Below are positions 46,508 to 56,521 of a DNA stretch of 64,000 nucleotides, piece after piece. Under the pieces are notes generated by a model. That model was not told where the DNA came from. It was given only the letters and a program-made list of their open reading frames with translations, and searched no databases. The DNA is from Drechmeria coniospora. Its lineage: Eukaryota > Ascomycota > Sordariomycetes > Hypocreales > Ophiocordycipitaceae. The translations under genes and the position numbers were made by a program. The stretch lies in assembly GCF_001625195.1 (NCBI RefSeq), contig NC_054390.1:2318027-2382026 (forward strand), written 5' to 3'. How positions within the stretch are numbered: position 1 is the first letter of the stretch; each line of letters opens with the position of its first letter.

Positions 46508-47128
46508 CGACTTAAGTAATTACTTGTACTCCGTACTGTAAGTACGGAGTACAAGGTTCTTGCTGACAAGTCACAGTACAAGTACAGTACAGTAAGTACT
46601 CCGTACAGTATTTACATACTTAAGTACTTGCAGACAAGGCTACAGAAGTACTCCGTACTCATATATTTATTTAGGCACAAGCAATTCAGCTCCTAAATTC
46701 CCTTTCCCAGCCTGCGGCCAATCTGGCCCAGCCAAGCGGTTGGTTGCTCACAGCCGTCTGGCCACTTACGCTTCCTCAGCTTGCCGTGTTTCAACGTTGC
46801 GTGCGAGTGGGTGGACCAGCCAGACCAAAGCACAGCTCGAGATTTCGAGCATGCGGCATTTCATTCGATTTGAGCACCGCTGGGTGGGCAGCCCTACGCA
46901 GGGTCTTCGTGTTCGGCCTCTCACCACCCCGAGTTACTATTGGTAAACCGTGTAGTACCGGGCGTACGTGTGCGTGTACTGCTATTTTGCACACAGTCTC
47001 ATCGAGGCGCCCGTGGTAGTTCTCTTGTCCACCGCAAAGCCAGCGGCAACGAGCCTCGGCAGGATGCCACCATCTGGACGGTCGACCTACTCGCTCGGAT
47101 GGGTTCGCCCGGGTGATGACATCGAGCT
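46508..47128. other. Intergenic region with GTAC hairpin
   Basis: GTAC words are dense from 46508 to about 46670, right after the transposon remnant. The rest is the 3' flank of the Cog7-like gene. No gene seen. Confidence 0.55.
46523..46555. repeat. Perfect 14-bp-arm hairpin of GTAC words
   Basis: CTTGTACTCCGTAC is followed by a 5-nt loop TGTAA and the exact reverse complement GTACGGAGTACAAG. It is 18 bp outside the right end of the transposon remnant. Confidence 0.9.
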
Positions 47129-48256
47129 TTACAAGCCGCCTCGGAGCTTTTGCAGTTGGTTCATCAGGCCAAACCCGGTCTGTGCCTTGGCATCCTCGGC
47201 CGCAGCCGATTCCCGCGCCGAGCCCGAGCTCGCACTCCGCGCCACCGACTCGTGCGCGGCCTTCTCGTCCCGTTTCGACGCCTGCTCAATCTCCTTCTTG
47301 AGTTCGCGATGACGGTCCTCGACCATCTTGGCCAGACTCTCAATGAATTTGCTGCGTCCGTTCTCCTCGGCCGTGCCCTTCCACACCGTTGTCAGCTCCT
47401 GGAGCTCCTCGATCCGGCCCGCCGCCTTTTCCACGCCCTGAATGGGGTCCTCCTTGTTGGCAAGAAGATCGGAAATCTCATCCCGTAGCTGACGGAGAAC
47501 CTGCTGTCCCTTCTCCTCCGAGCTCTGTTCGTCCGAGCTGGGATCCGGGGCCGAGACAGAGAGGAAGCCGGAGCTGACGGAGACCTCGGACGGCGGGAAT
47601 GGAAACTCCATGGCATTCCCGAACGTTTTTATGACGGATTCCAGACGAGACCGGACGAGAGTCAACGTCTGCAGCTGTTTGATATGGGTTGGATCCTGCG
47701 CGTCGTTGTCAGGGGCAGCTTCGGGCCGTGTTTCTGCCGCACTCCTCTCGTCCCCTTCCACTCGCGATCCTGCTGGTTTGGATTTTTCGTCAATAGCCTG
47801 CTGCAGGCCGCCGGGGACGAACTTGGCGATGTCGTCCTGGAGAGTCTCGTGGAGCGTTTCCGAGAAACTGACCGTCTCGCCTCGTAGCAGCTCCACCTCG
47901 TAGGCTAACCGGCTGCCGCTCTTCATGATGTCGTCGGTGAGCTGCGTCAAAATTGTTGACATTTTTGCATTCTGTGCGTTGAGCTGCGAGACGAGCGTCT
48001 GGGCTTCGGCCGACAGTTGCGCCAAGGGAACGGCGTCGGAAGATCCCTGGTTAGATCCCTGCTTCTTCGAAAGCGAAGGGAGCCTAGCGTTGAGGAACGA
48101 CACCGGATCAAACGATGGGTTCAGAAAGTCCCGCAGGAAATCATCCGACGTATGGATCGACCTGGGCTCGAAGGTCTGCTGCTTGTTTGGCCGTGGTCGC
48201 AACGACGGCAACCCCAGGCTGGGCCGCCGAAGGCCTACGGGCAGCTCCGAAGACAT
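47129..48256 (-). CDS. Cog7-like component of the conserved oligomeric Golgi complex
   Basis: A single exon of 375 residues. The first ATG is at 48256; an upstream TTG frame is not used. After a basic, Pro-rich start comes an SSDDFLRDFL-like segment (here SDDFLRDFL at about residues 39-47) with NPSFDPVSFLN, then a long helical region (LSAEAQTLVSQLNAQNAKMSTILTQL region, about 80-165) containing AYEVELLRGE and DDIAKFVPGGL motifs. A charged disordered linker follows, and then a second helical, coiled-coil-rich half (about 195-340). The FL-x-FDP start and coiled-coil helices are typical of COG tethering subunits. Similarity is to the short fungal proteins annotated as Cog7, which would tether recycling vesicles at the Golgi. 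It is divergent from the yeast YggS-type neighbour at 48957, with 700 bp between the starts. Confidence 0.68.
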   Translation of the reverse strand: MSSELPVGLRRPSLGLPSLRPRPNKQQTFEPRSIHTSDDFLRDFLNPSFDPVSFLNARLPSLSKKQGSNQGSSDAVPLAQLSAEAQTLVSQLNAQNAKMSTILTQLTDDIMKSGSRLAYEVELLRGETVSFSETLHETLQDDIAKFVPGGLQQAIDEKSKPAGSRVEGDERSAAETRPEAAPDNDAQDPTHIKQLQTLTLVRSRLESVIKTFGNAMEFPFPPSEVSVSSGFLSVSAPDPSSDEQSSEEKGQQVLRQLRDEISDLLANKEDPIQGVEKAAGRIEELQELTTVWKGTAEENGRSKFIESLAKMVEDRHRELKKEIEQASKRDEKAAHESVARSASSGSARESAAAEDAKAQTGFGLMNQLQKLRGGL

Positions 48257-48956
48257 ATGTCCCCGCACGGTGCCAGGTCGTTCCAATGATTGAGGGCTAG
48301 TCAGCCGGTGTATGGAAGGATAGGCAGAGCAAGGGAGTGTGGTCAGGCAATCAAGTTGAAGGGCAGGCGTGAGAGTGTCGAGTTGAATGATGTTGAAGCT
48401 GTAGACAAGTCAGCCGACGATAACCCGGCAACACAGCCACTATCAGGTACAGTAAGTACAGTATGTTAGTCTACATGTAAGTAGACCTGGGTGCGTGTGC
48501 ATAGTACTGTACCTGTACTCCGCAAGTACGGAGGACTTGTATTGAGTACATGTAGCCTAGCACAACTCGAAAGTACACTTACCTACTTACGAGTACTACG
48601 GAGGTACAAGCAACACGTACGGAGTACAAGTAATTGATACAAAGTAGATACACGTACGGAGTACAGAGTACTTGCGTACATGTTCTTTAATAATATGCCT
48701 TGCACTCCGTATCAAGGTACAAGTAGTAATAATAGTTGAAAGGACTATTAAGTACTCCGTACTCCGTACTATTGATAGTGGTAGCTCACTTAATTTAATA
48801 ATGCACAGTACCTACCTAACTACGGAGTACATGTACATTACATGGACACGATCATGCTCACAACTTCGTAACGACCAGTTTGTCCGTGGTAGGACTCGTG
48901 CTCCCTCGTACAACCTGCCAAATCACCTAAGCACCTTACATTGTTTGCAGCAAGAT
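48257..48956. other. Divergent promoter region carrying GTAC words
   Basis: This 700-bp space between the Cog7-like (-) and PLP-homeostasis (+) starts is filled from about 48440 to 48840 with GTAC-centred words, including repeated TACGGAGTAC forms, so this vocabulary also occurs within a shared promoter region of two housekeeping genes. Confidence 0.6.
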
Positions 48957-49895
48957 ATGGGTGAGCCTACAGAGGAAATGCGAATCGACCCGTCCAGAGC
49001 TCAAGCGCTCGCCAGCCACCTCAGCTCCGTACGTGAGCGAGTCGCAGCCGTCGCCAACGGACGAAATGTAAGTTTGGAAGCCATCCATCACTCATATATC
49101 GCCACGCCCGCCTGCACGCACTGGACTGATCCCCCAAAGATCCGCCTTGTTGCCGTCTCCAAGCTCAAACCTGCCAACGATATCCTCGCTCTCCATCGTG
49201 CCCCCGCCAGCCATGCCGATTTCGGTGAAAATTATGCTCAAGAGCTGAGCCAGAAAGCTGACCTCCTGCCCCGTACGATTCGATGGCACTTCATCGGCGG
49301 CCTGCAATCCGGTACAACCCGTCCCCCCCCCCCCCCTACTCACCAACGTGCGAAAGCTGTCGTCTGTTCTGACCAAACTCGCAAAGGTCACTGTAAATCC
49401 CTTGCCAAGATCCCCAACCTCTTCTGCGTCTCCAGTGTCGATAGCATCAAAAAGGCCCAGCTTCTCAACCAGGCCCGTGCAAGCCTCCTCTCCGTCAACC
49501 CCTCCCTCCCTAAGCTCTCCGTCCACGTGCAGGTCAACACATCTGGCGAGGATGCCAAGTCCGGCTGCGCCCCGGGGCCAGACTCTGTCGCCTTGTGCCG
49601 CGAAATTGTAGAAAACTGCCCCAGCCTGCACCTGCTCGGCCTCATGACCATTGGCGCCATCGCCCGCAGCAAAGCCACGACGACGGATAACGACAACGAG
49701 GACTTTGTGGCTCTCAGGGAGCAGCGGGACCTCGTCGTACGGGAGCTGGCGCTGGCCGACGATTGTCTGGAGCTGAGCATGGGTATGAGCGAGGATTTTG
49801 AGGGCGCTATCACGCAGGGTAGCGGTGAGGTGAGAGTGGGCAGCATCATATTCGGCCAGAGGCCAGCAAAAGCGGATGCCCAAATCAAAGAATGA
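48957..49895 (+). CDS. Pyridoxal-phosphate homeostasis protein (YggS/PLPBP family)
   Basis: Three exons, 48957-49067, 49140-49311 and 49387-49895, give 263 residues, the usual length of the family. Introns are 72 and 75 nt. Both are multiples of three and stop-free, so an unspliced frame stays open and could mislead annotation. Donors are GTAAGT and GTACAA; acceptors are AAAG-type. Family signatures: RLVAVSKLKP with the PLP lysine at 45, HADFGENYAQEL (about 62-73), WHFIGGLQSG (86-95) followed across the splice by HCKSLAK, a VNTSGEDAKSG loop, GLMTIG, LSMGMSEDFEGAI, and the C-terminal VRVGSIIFGQR. These form a TIM-barrel resembling the alanine racemase N-domain. It binds PLP without known catalysis and buffers free PLP, affecting amino-acid and keto-acid balance. 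It is probably cytosolic or mitochondrial. Intron 2 contains a run of about 13 C. Confidence 0.93.
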   Translation: MGEPTEEMRIDPSRAQALASHLSSVRERVAAVANGRNVSLEAIHHSYIATPACTHWTDPPKIRLVAVSKLKPANDILALHRAPASHADFGENYAQELSQKADLLPRTIRWHFIGGLQSGTTRPPPPPTHQRAKAVVCSDQTRKGHCKSLAKIPNLFCVSSVDSIKKAQLLNQARASLLSVNPSLPKLSVHVQVNTSGEDAKSGCAPGPDSVALCREIVENCPSLHLLGLMTIGAIARSKATTTDNDNEDFVALREQRDLVVRELALADDCLELSMGMSEDFEGAITQGSGEVRVGSIIFGQRPAKADAQIKE

Positions 49896-50195
49896 GGTAG
49901 ACGAAATACAAGCCAACTCGCCTCACGTCCACCCTCGCAGTCTCCAGTTGTGCCTATCCACTTTTTGCTTGCGACTCAAGGCACAGGCCTGTGGGCGATG
50001 CGGGATGCGAGAATCCTCTCCCACGCCTCATACGTACCGCTCCAATTTTTTTACCCGTTCGCTATCGTACCTCGGCAGCCACCGTGCTCCAGACATTCGG
50101 ACGTCCTCCTTCCAACGCCATTATGCTTCCATGCGAGCCTGAGTATGCCTAGTTCATGAGCGTGGTAGTGTATCAACTTTCGTGTTCTCTCGGTT

Positions 50196-50269
50196 CCCTC
50201 CACGGCAACTGGTGAGCATTCGCCACCTCTCACCCTCCACGGCAGCTGGTGAGCATTCGCCACCTATCA
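50196..50269. repeat. 37-bp tandem duplication at the 3' end of the AP-2 alpha gene
   Basis: Copies 50196-50232 and 50233-50269 differ at two positions. The inner copy ends in TCA, the stop codon of the minus-strand AP-2 alpha gene, so its last about 12 codons lie inside the repeat. Confidence 0.9.
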
Positions 50270-53200
50270 GCCAACCATGACGTTGCCAAACACTTTGGCG
50301 ATTTCGCTGTGCGAAGCGTGGCTTTGGTATTCTGTCGGCGACTCGCCGCGGGACAACCTCTCCCGTACGAGATCCAACAAAACGGAAGGTACGGACTCGT
50401 CGGTGGCCCGGATCGTGAGTCGAATCATCTGCATCGCCACCGTGTTAGCTCTCTCTCTCTCTCTCTCTCGGTCATGCTTCATGCGAGTCAACCAAATCCT
50501 ACCTGGCTGTCGTAGTTTGGCTCCAGTCTCATCAGACAGCCAAACTTGCCTCCCTCGGACGTGTGCATGACACCAGCGCCCACCACGTTCTTCGGGTTCG
50601 GGTCGACCATGTCCAGGATGCGCCACCTGAAGCCGTCCACGATGGTGGCGACGAACCGCTCCGTGATTTCCCTCCCTCTCTTTCCGGCCGCCAACCCAAA
50701 GATTCCTTGGGCTTCTCGGGGGCCGGCGCCGATCTGCTTCCACCTCTTGAAGTAGTCCTCGGGCGTGAGCTCCGCGGGGTCCATGAACTTGTGCGCGGCC
50801 ACGGGAAGCTTGAGGGTCAGGGCCTGTAGGGCACCGGCCAGGTAGCTGATCCGAATCGTCGGAGGCTTTTCAAACACTTTCTTGGCTTCGAACATGGTCA
50901 CCTGCTGGGACTGGCTTCCCGGGTTGATGGTGCTGTCGGGAAGACCCTTGACGTCCCAAGTCAGCTTGCCCTTTTCGCTCTCGTCGAGATCCAAGGTGGT
51001 GGTGAAGGAGGTCATCGGCCCGGGCGTCTTGTTCTTGAAGTAGGCAATCAAGCAGGCCATTTGGCCGCGGTACTCGGACCTCACTCCGATCTGCACTTGG
51101 CCGTCCTCGTACAGCACACCGTCCGATCGCAGCATGAGTCGGTCGAAGCCTTTTTCCCACCCAGGCGAAAGGTGAGCGGCGCTTGCGAGGTTGGGCGCCT
51201 TGAGCATCTTGGGCTCGGCCGGCGTCGGCGCATTCAGGTCGAGGCCGGCGAGTTCGGAAATGCCGTTCGGCTGCCCACCTGGTCCGTTTGCCTTGCCGAC
51301 GTTGAGAGGGACGGCCGAGCTGAAGGTTCTCTTAAGAGACCCCACCTTGGTCATGCCAAGCTCCGCGCCGTCGGCGTTGGCATCTTTGCCCCCGACGACC
51401 CACGTCCGCCGGTCGCTCGTATTGGCGTGCTTCTGATGCAGCCGGGACAGCAGGGCCGACTCTCTCTCCGGGAACGGTGGCATCTCGTCGCAGACGGTTC
51501 GCAGGAGGTCGTCGGTGGGCATCCTCGCCAACGTCAGGTACTCGCAAGCTCGCTGCTGCATCTCCGAGTCCAGCGTGTGGGTGTGGTCCTCAAAGGTCTG
51601 AAGCAGCTGTGGCTTGATTTCGGGGAACAGGTTGACGAATTTGATGAAGCACGAGAGAATCATGGCGCGCGTGCTGGGAGAGCAGGCGGCGAGCTTGCTC
51701 TGCAGAGCCATGAACTGCTCGATCGGGCTGCAGCGAGGCTGATCGGCAACCAGATGGCCAAACTCGCCGAGGATGTAGGCTCCAATCTTGACGAGCGTCT
51801 CGTGGCAATGATCCGACTTGACGTGCTGCAGCGTGTTTTGGGCCGCGTACACTTGCAGCTCCTCGTTGTTGGACACGATCTGGATGACGCGCTGCCAGAC
51901 CTCGTCGCTGACATGATCTCCGGCCATGGCGATGAGGCGCAGCGAGATGTCGACGTACCATTGCACGTCCGTCGCGTACTTTTCCGTCAGAATGGCAATC
52001 TTAAGAACCATTTCTTCTCTGATGGCAAAGTCCGCGTTCTGCAGGTAGTGCAGCAGCTCGCCTACGATGACCTGGGCGTTTGTGGCATCGCACATGCTGT
52101 AGAGGAGGTCGAGGCCCTTCCTGCGCACGCTGATGTCCCTGTCCTTCAGGGAGCCTAGGATGATGTCCTGATGCTGCTTGATCGGGGCGAGGGTCTCGGT
52201 GCGCGCGGCCAGGTGGGTCATGGCCTCGAGGCCAAGGTATCTCACGTTCGTCTCGCGACTCTGGATGAAGCGGCCGAGGCGAGCCGAGATTTGCTTCATC
52301 AGAGCATGCTCGGTATCGAGGTGGATGACGAGGTTGATGGCTTCGAACAGGATGGCGTTCTGGGCGTTGTTCTGCTGGACGTTCTTGTTCGCCTCCATGG
52401 CGAGATTGAAGATCTTTTCCATGCACTCCCGGATCATTTCCCTCACATGGGTATCGTCTTGCGCGCACCGTCAGCATGCGACGCGAGCGATGGAACCTGA
52501 TGCCATGAAACCTACCGGAGGGAGGGAAGTATTGCAGCAGCCGAAGAAGTTTGATCTGAAGCCAGGGGCAGGGCACCTTGTAGTACAGGTAGTCGGTGGT
52601 GTACTCGCCGTCGACGATGATGCGCTTCAGCCTCGCCGTCGCCTTCGTGTAGGCTCCTTTGTACTGGTCGAGATTGTCCTGTGCCAGCGTCATGACCAAG
52701 GAGGTGACGGAGAGGGCGACGCCAAGGTCGGCATCGTCCATGAGGTGGATGAGGCGCTCGGCCCACTGAGGGGCGACGATGTCGGGGTGCTTTCGATAGA
52801 GACGAAGCAAGGTCAGGGCGGCTTTTTTCTTGACGAAGGACTTTGAGGTGCTGCACGGACATGATGTTAGCATTACGGTGGCGCTGGCGGACGAGCGACC
52901 GATGATCAGAGCAGGCTCACGGTGATATCAGAAGCCGGTGAACTTCGCTGCTCAAGGCCTCCCCCATCTCTCGGCCGCCGACGTTGGCGATGGCATGGAG
53001 GGCGAGGCAGTTGAACAGCTCGTTGTGGTCCAGCAAGTCTTTTCGGATGCTGTTGACGACGAGATGCAGCAGCTCGTGCTTTTCGTGCAGGAAGAGCGTC
53101 ATGGCCAGGTATCCTATCTGCTTCTCGGAGTACTTGGTGGCCGAGATGAGGTTCACGGCCTCGAGGTGTCCAAAGTCGACGTTCCAGCCGAGTATGTAGA

Positions 53201-53417
53201 TGTACAGCAGCTTGCAGACGTATTTCTTCTTGTGATAGCCGCTGAGGTTGCCGTCCTTGAACTTTTGGCGAATATTGGCCAGCTCCTTGTTGATGCGCTT
53301 CTCCTCGAGCTCGCGGGCGCGGGCGTTTCGCAGATCCGCAATGAACTGGACGAGGCCCCTCATGTTGGCATTGCTGCTGCTCGAGCGACCGAGGAATCCG
53401 GATCCGCTGGTCGACAT
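50267..53417 (-). CDS. APL3: AP-2 adaptor complex subunit alpha (alpha-adaptin)
   Basis: Four exons, 53417-52921, 52850-52516, 52457-50503 and 50428-50267, give 982 residues, normal for the family. Introns of 70, 58 and 74 nt have GTGAGC/CAG, GTAGGT/AAG and GTAGGA/CAG ends, the last with a CTAAC branch site. The start at MSTSGSG is chosen although the frame is open 90 codons upstream. The N-terminus carries the phosphoinositide-binding GNLSGYHKKKYVCKLL segment (about 56-71). The helical trunk runs to about 610 (SPTSKSFVKKKAALTLLRLY; NVQQNNAQNAILFEAINL), followed by a Ser/Pro/Asn hinge (about 650-720) and the C-terminal ear with a sandwich and platform subdomain. It joins beta, mu and sigma subunits at the plasma membrane to select cargo during endocytosis. 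The 3' end faces the PLP-homeostasis gene, 371 bp away. Confidence 0.95.
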
Positions 53418-54394
53418 TTTGGCTGCGTCGTCACCCAGCCGTTGGCTGGCTCGGAGGGTCGGTCCCCTTTGCTTGCTATCAGATGGCGCCGATGGGGGAG
53501 GGAGAGGGCATAGTCGAGCCTCGCGGCAAGGTTCGCTCGAGCGCCTCGGTGAAGGAGGAAGTGACCTGGTAAAGGAACTGATAGGGGAAGGTAGGTCGAC
53601 ACCTCTGTTGCTTGCCGTCGACGATGAATCCTTTGTGGCCAGGAGATTCGAAGGATACTTCGGCGGCTCGTGGCAGACAACAGTCACCGACCTGACCGGA
53701 CGGACACAGCCGTTGGCAAAAATATGCAGGCCCAGGGGCGCTTATCGCAGCCAGCCGTGGGCAGCTCTCGGCAATCCGATGGAGGGACGATGCGTGTTTT
53801 GACGGGACGGGGGGGTTTGCTCAGAGGAGACATGGGCGGAGTTGTCGAACCACAGCATTCCCTTTACCATTCGTGCCTAAGCAGCGATTAGGTAGTGCCC
53901 CCCATCAGCGGTGGCACACCGGTTGGCAGCTCCTCCTCCATCTCGGGAGGCGGGATTGGGCGAGTGCAGTAGGTGTCCATTTATGAGGCTACTATGTGCG
54001 CAGTACTAATGCGAGCAAAAGGGTAATAAAAGTAGGTGCAATTACTGTAATACTTCATGCACTGTGCTCCGAACTGCACTCCGTGGTCCATACAGCTATT
54101 ATTGATACAGTACACTGTTTCCGTACAGCAAGTACATCAATCTACTAGTCCCTGCTACTAAAATACACCTACAGTACGGAGTACAGTCTGCAGTGTAATT
54201 AGCACGCGTCCTGGAGGACCCTGAGGTGGGCTGGTCCGAGCAACCTACCCAGAGCCAAACCCACATGGTCAAAACTCCACCCAAACCACGTCTGCACCAA
54301 ACTCATCGAATTGCCTCGACGGGTGAATGCTCTCCAACTTTCTTGCCGTCTGAGTGTGTGTCTCCTGCGGATGCGCTCTGCACACTAGCATGTA
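53418..54394. other. Divergent promoter region between AP-2 alpha and NDUFAF5
   Basis: A 977-bp space with no gene. The AP-2 side is CT/AG-rich and could be a long 5' leader. GTAC and CGGAGTAC words cluster at 54050-54190 near the NDUFAF5 side. Confidence 0.5.
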
Positions 54395-55547
54395 ATGTCA
54401 GCATGCATATATCCGGCCTCAGCAATGGGCAGGGGCTGGCGTGGGATTTCCCAGCTCGGCTGCCCCAGCCTCTGCCTCCACGGCAGCAGTGCTCGTCGAC
54501 AGTACGCCGTGCTGTCGGAAGGCGCCCCTCGCTTCCAGGTCTTCAATCGACGCACCAAGTGGCTCCATAAGGAGCGGGCGGCATCGAATGCCGAGGAAAG
54601 TCGTCAGGCGGACTATCTCAAAGATGAGGTTGCCCTGAGGCTCTCCGAAAGGCTGCTGGTATGCCGGCCCAACGTGCAACGCCAACCACCCCCAATGGGC
54701 ATTCTCCGCTCACGCAAACTAGGATATAAAGCGACATTTCCCCAGGGTCCTTGATCTTGGGGCCAACTCGTGCAACCTGGCGCGGGCGCTGGTGCAGGAA
54801 ATACCCGATGCCGACAGCTCCCAGTCAAGCGCTGCACCGGTGGCGAGCAAGATATCGGAACTGGTCGCCGCCGATTCGTCCGAGTCGCTCCTGTATCGCG
54901 ATGCGCATCATGACTTCAACAAGAAGATCAACATCACCCGACAAGTCCTGGCGGATGAGGAGTCGATTCCGTTCAAGGCAGAGTCCTTTGACCTCGTTCT
55001 GAGCTCCCTCAGCCTGCACTGGATCAACGACTTGCCCGGGGTCCTGCAGCAGATCAACAACGTCTTGAAGCCGGACTGTCCCTTTATCGGGGCCATGCTC
55101 GGTGGCGACACCCTTTTCGAGCTGCGGACCTCGCTCCAGCTTGCCGAGCAGGAACGGAGAGGCGGCATCTCGCCTCACGTATCCCCCTTGGCGGACGTCC
55201 GGGATATGGGCGGCCTGCTCCAGAAGGCAGGCTTCAAGATGCTGACGGTCGACGTCGACGACATCATCGTCGACTACCCTGACACCTTTGCCCTCATGCA
55301 GGATTTGCAGTCCATGGGCGAGAGCAATGCCATCCTCGGCCGGGAGATGGGACCGATCCGGCGGGACATTCTGCTCGCCAACGAGGCCATCTACAGGGCG
55401 TTGCACGGCAACCCAGACGGATCCATACCCGCCACATTCCGCATCATCTTCATGATCGGCTGGCGCGAAGGAAAGGACCAGCCAAGCGCTCGTCCGCGAG
55501 GGAGCGGCGAGGTGAATTTGAAGGATGTCTTGCGGACGGCACAATAG
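54395..55547 (+). CDS. NDUFAF5: NDUFAF5-type arginine hydroxylase, complex I assembly factor
   Basis: Two exons, 54395-54658 and 54723-55547, encode 362 residues. The 64-nt intron uses GTATGC and a CTAG acceptor. A nearer CCCCAG acceptor at 54745 breaks the frame, whereas the chosen one restores the conserved DIKRHFPRVLDLG. Residues 1-40 are basic and Ser/Ala-rich without acidic residues until the end, as for a mitochondrial targeting peptide. The VFNRR..K..R.RAA-type segment and the class I methyltransferase fold follow, with LDLGANSCNLARAL at the cofactor loop. Strong family motifs come next: LSLHWINDLPGVLQQINNVLKPD, FIGAMLGGDTLFELR, LQLAEQERRGGISPHVSP, MQDLQSMGESN and the final ATFRIIFMIGW. 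The human protein hydroxylates an arginine of the complex I subunit NDUFS7 early in assembly. Matrix location is inferred. ARPC5 lies 225 bp downstream on the other strand. Confidence 0.94.
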
Positions 55548-55772
55548 CCCATCGCGCAAGCATCGAGCGGCAAGCGGCAAGTGTTGCTGCAACTCTTGTA
55601 CTGTCACCTTTCACGCGGCTTCTTGCGATGACATGAAGTTGGGGATTATACACTGTTTTTTTCACCTGGTCATGCGGGGGATGGCGGGTCGCCAACAGTA
55701 ATAGCTCTTGAACTCGTTGCGCCTACCTTTGTGAACGATGGGGGTTTTTGACATGCCGGCTGCAGCGCCACG

Positions 55773-56521
55773 TCAGACCCTACGCCAGTCGGTCATAGTC
55801 CGGCCGATGCAGCCCAGTCCGGCCACATCCACCAACTTCTCGTGCCAGCTCAACAAGACACTCATGGTGGCAGCAGCAGACTCGTTTGAGGTGACCGGTC
55901 GCGAGCCAACCTGGCTGAAGCCGCCTGCAGGCTGGTGCGTGTCCCTGGCGGGAGTTCTAGGAGTGCTTCCGGTCTGGCCACCCGCCATTCCTTTGTAGCT
56001 ACCGGCACGCAAATCAGCATGTCATCGCAAAGGGCCGAACGGAAGAGGAAGCAGCATACATATACTTCATAAGCACGTCCAGCGCTTCGCTTCCGCCTGG
56101 TGATTCGTAGATGGCCTTGAGCAAGGGGCTCATATCGCTTGCCTTGATCGACTGCAAGACTTCGACAATCGTTTGCAGATGGGCCTCCTACTCGGTCCCG
56201 GAAAACAGGTCAGCGGTGCGTCTCGGACACGGGCGAGGCCGGCAGGTGGGGAGGGGGGGCAACTACCTTTGCTGCGTCGGAGCCCTTGTAGACTGGCATC
56301 TCGAGGCAACCCCTGAGAGCTCCTTCGGCATCTCCTCCTCGCATAAGCTGCCTGACCTGGCCGGCAAGCTGCCTGACTTCGCTATCGGAGACTTCTGGTT
56401 GCGGGGGGTGCAGGGTCGAGGTGTCGAAGTTGACGCTCGAGTCCTCGGCAAGGGCGTCGATGTTGATTGTGCGCCAGGCATCGCTCATGGATGCGCTGGT
56501 ATGCTGCTGGATGATCGACAT
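55773..56521 (-). CDS. ARPC5: Arp2/3 complex subunit 5 (p16)
   Basis: Three exons, 56521-56267, 56187-56060 and 55998-55773, give 202 residues. Introns are 79 and 61 nt, with GTAGTT/TAG and GTATGC/TAG ends. The N-terminus carries WRTINIDAL, the family hallmark, then SSVNFDTSTL, SDSEVRQLAGQVRQLM and RGGDAEGALRGCLEMPVY. Across the first splice it continues EAHLQTIVEVLQSIKASDMSPLLKAIY, and across the second the conserved MKYIYKGM is restored, followed by a Gly/Thr/Pro-rich loop and LLSWHEKLVDVAGLGCIGRTMTDWRRV. ARPC5 stabilises the Arp2/3 complex that nucleates branched actin at endocytic patches, so it acts in the same process as its near neighbour AP-2 alpha. The start at 56521 has a better context (ACCATG) than the second ATG at 56488, which would give a protein 11 residues shorter. 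Confidence 0.95.

Noticed and set aside
51061..52158. 365-codon plus-strand frame
   Set aside because: Antisense to the conserved AP-2 alpha trunk.
54741..54746. CCCCAG acceptor at 54745 for the NDUFAF5 intron
   Set aside because: With the GTATGC donor it gives an immediate stop; the CTAG acceptor at 54722 keeps the frame and adds conserved residues.
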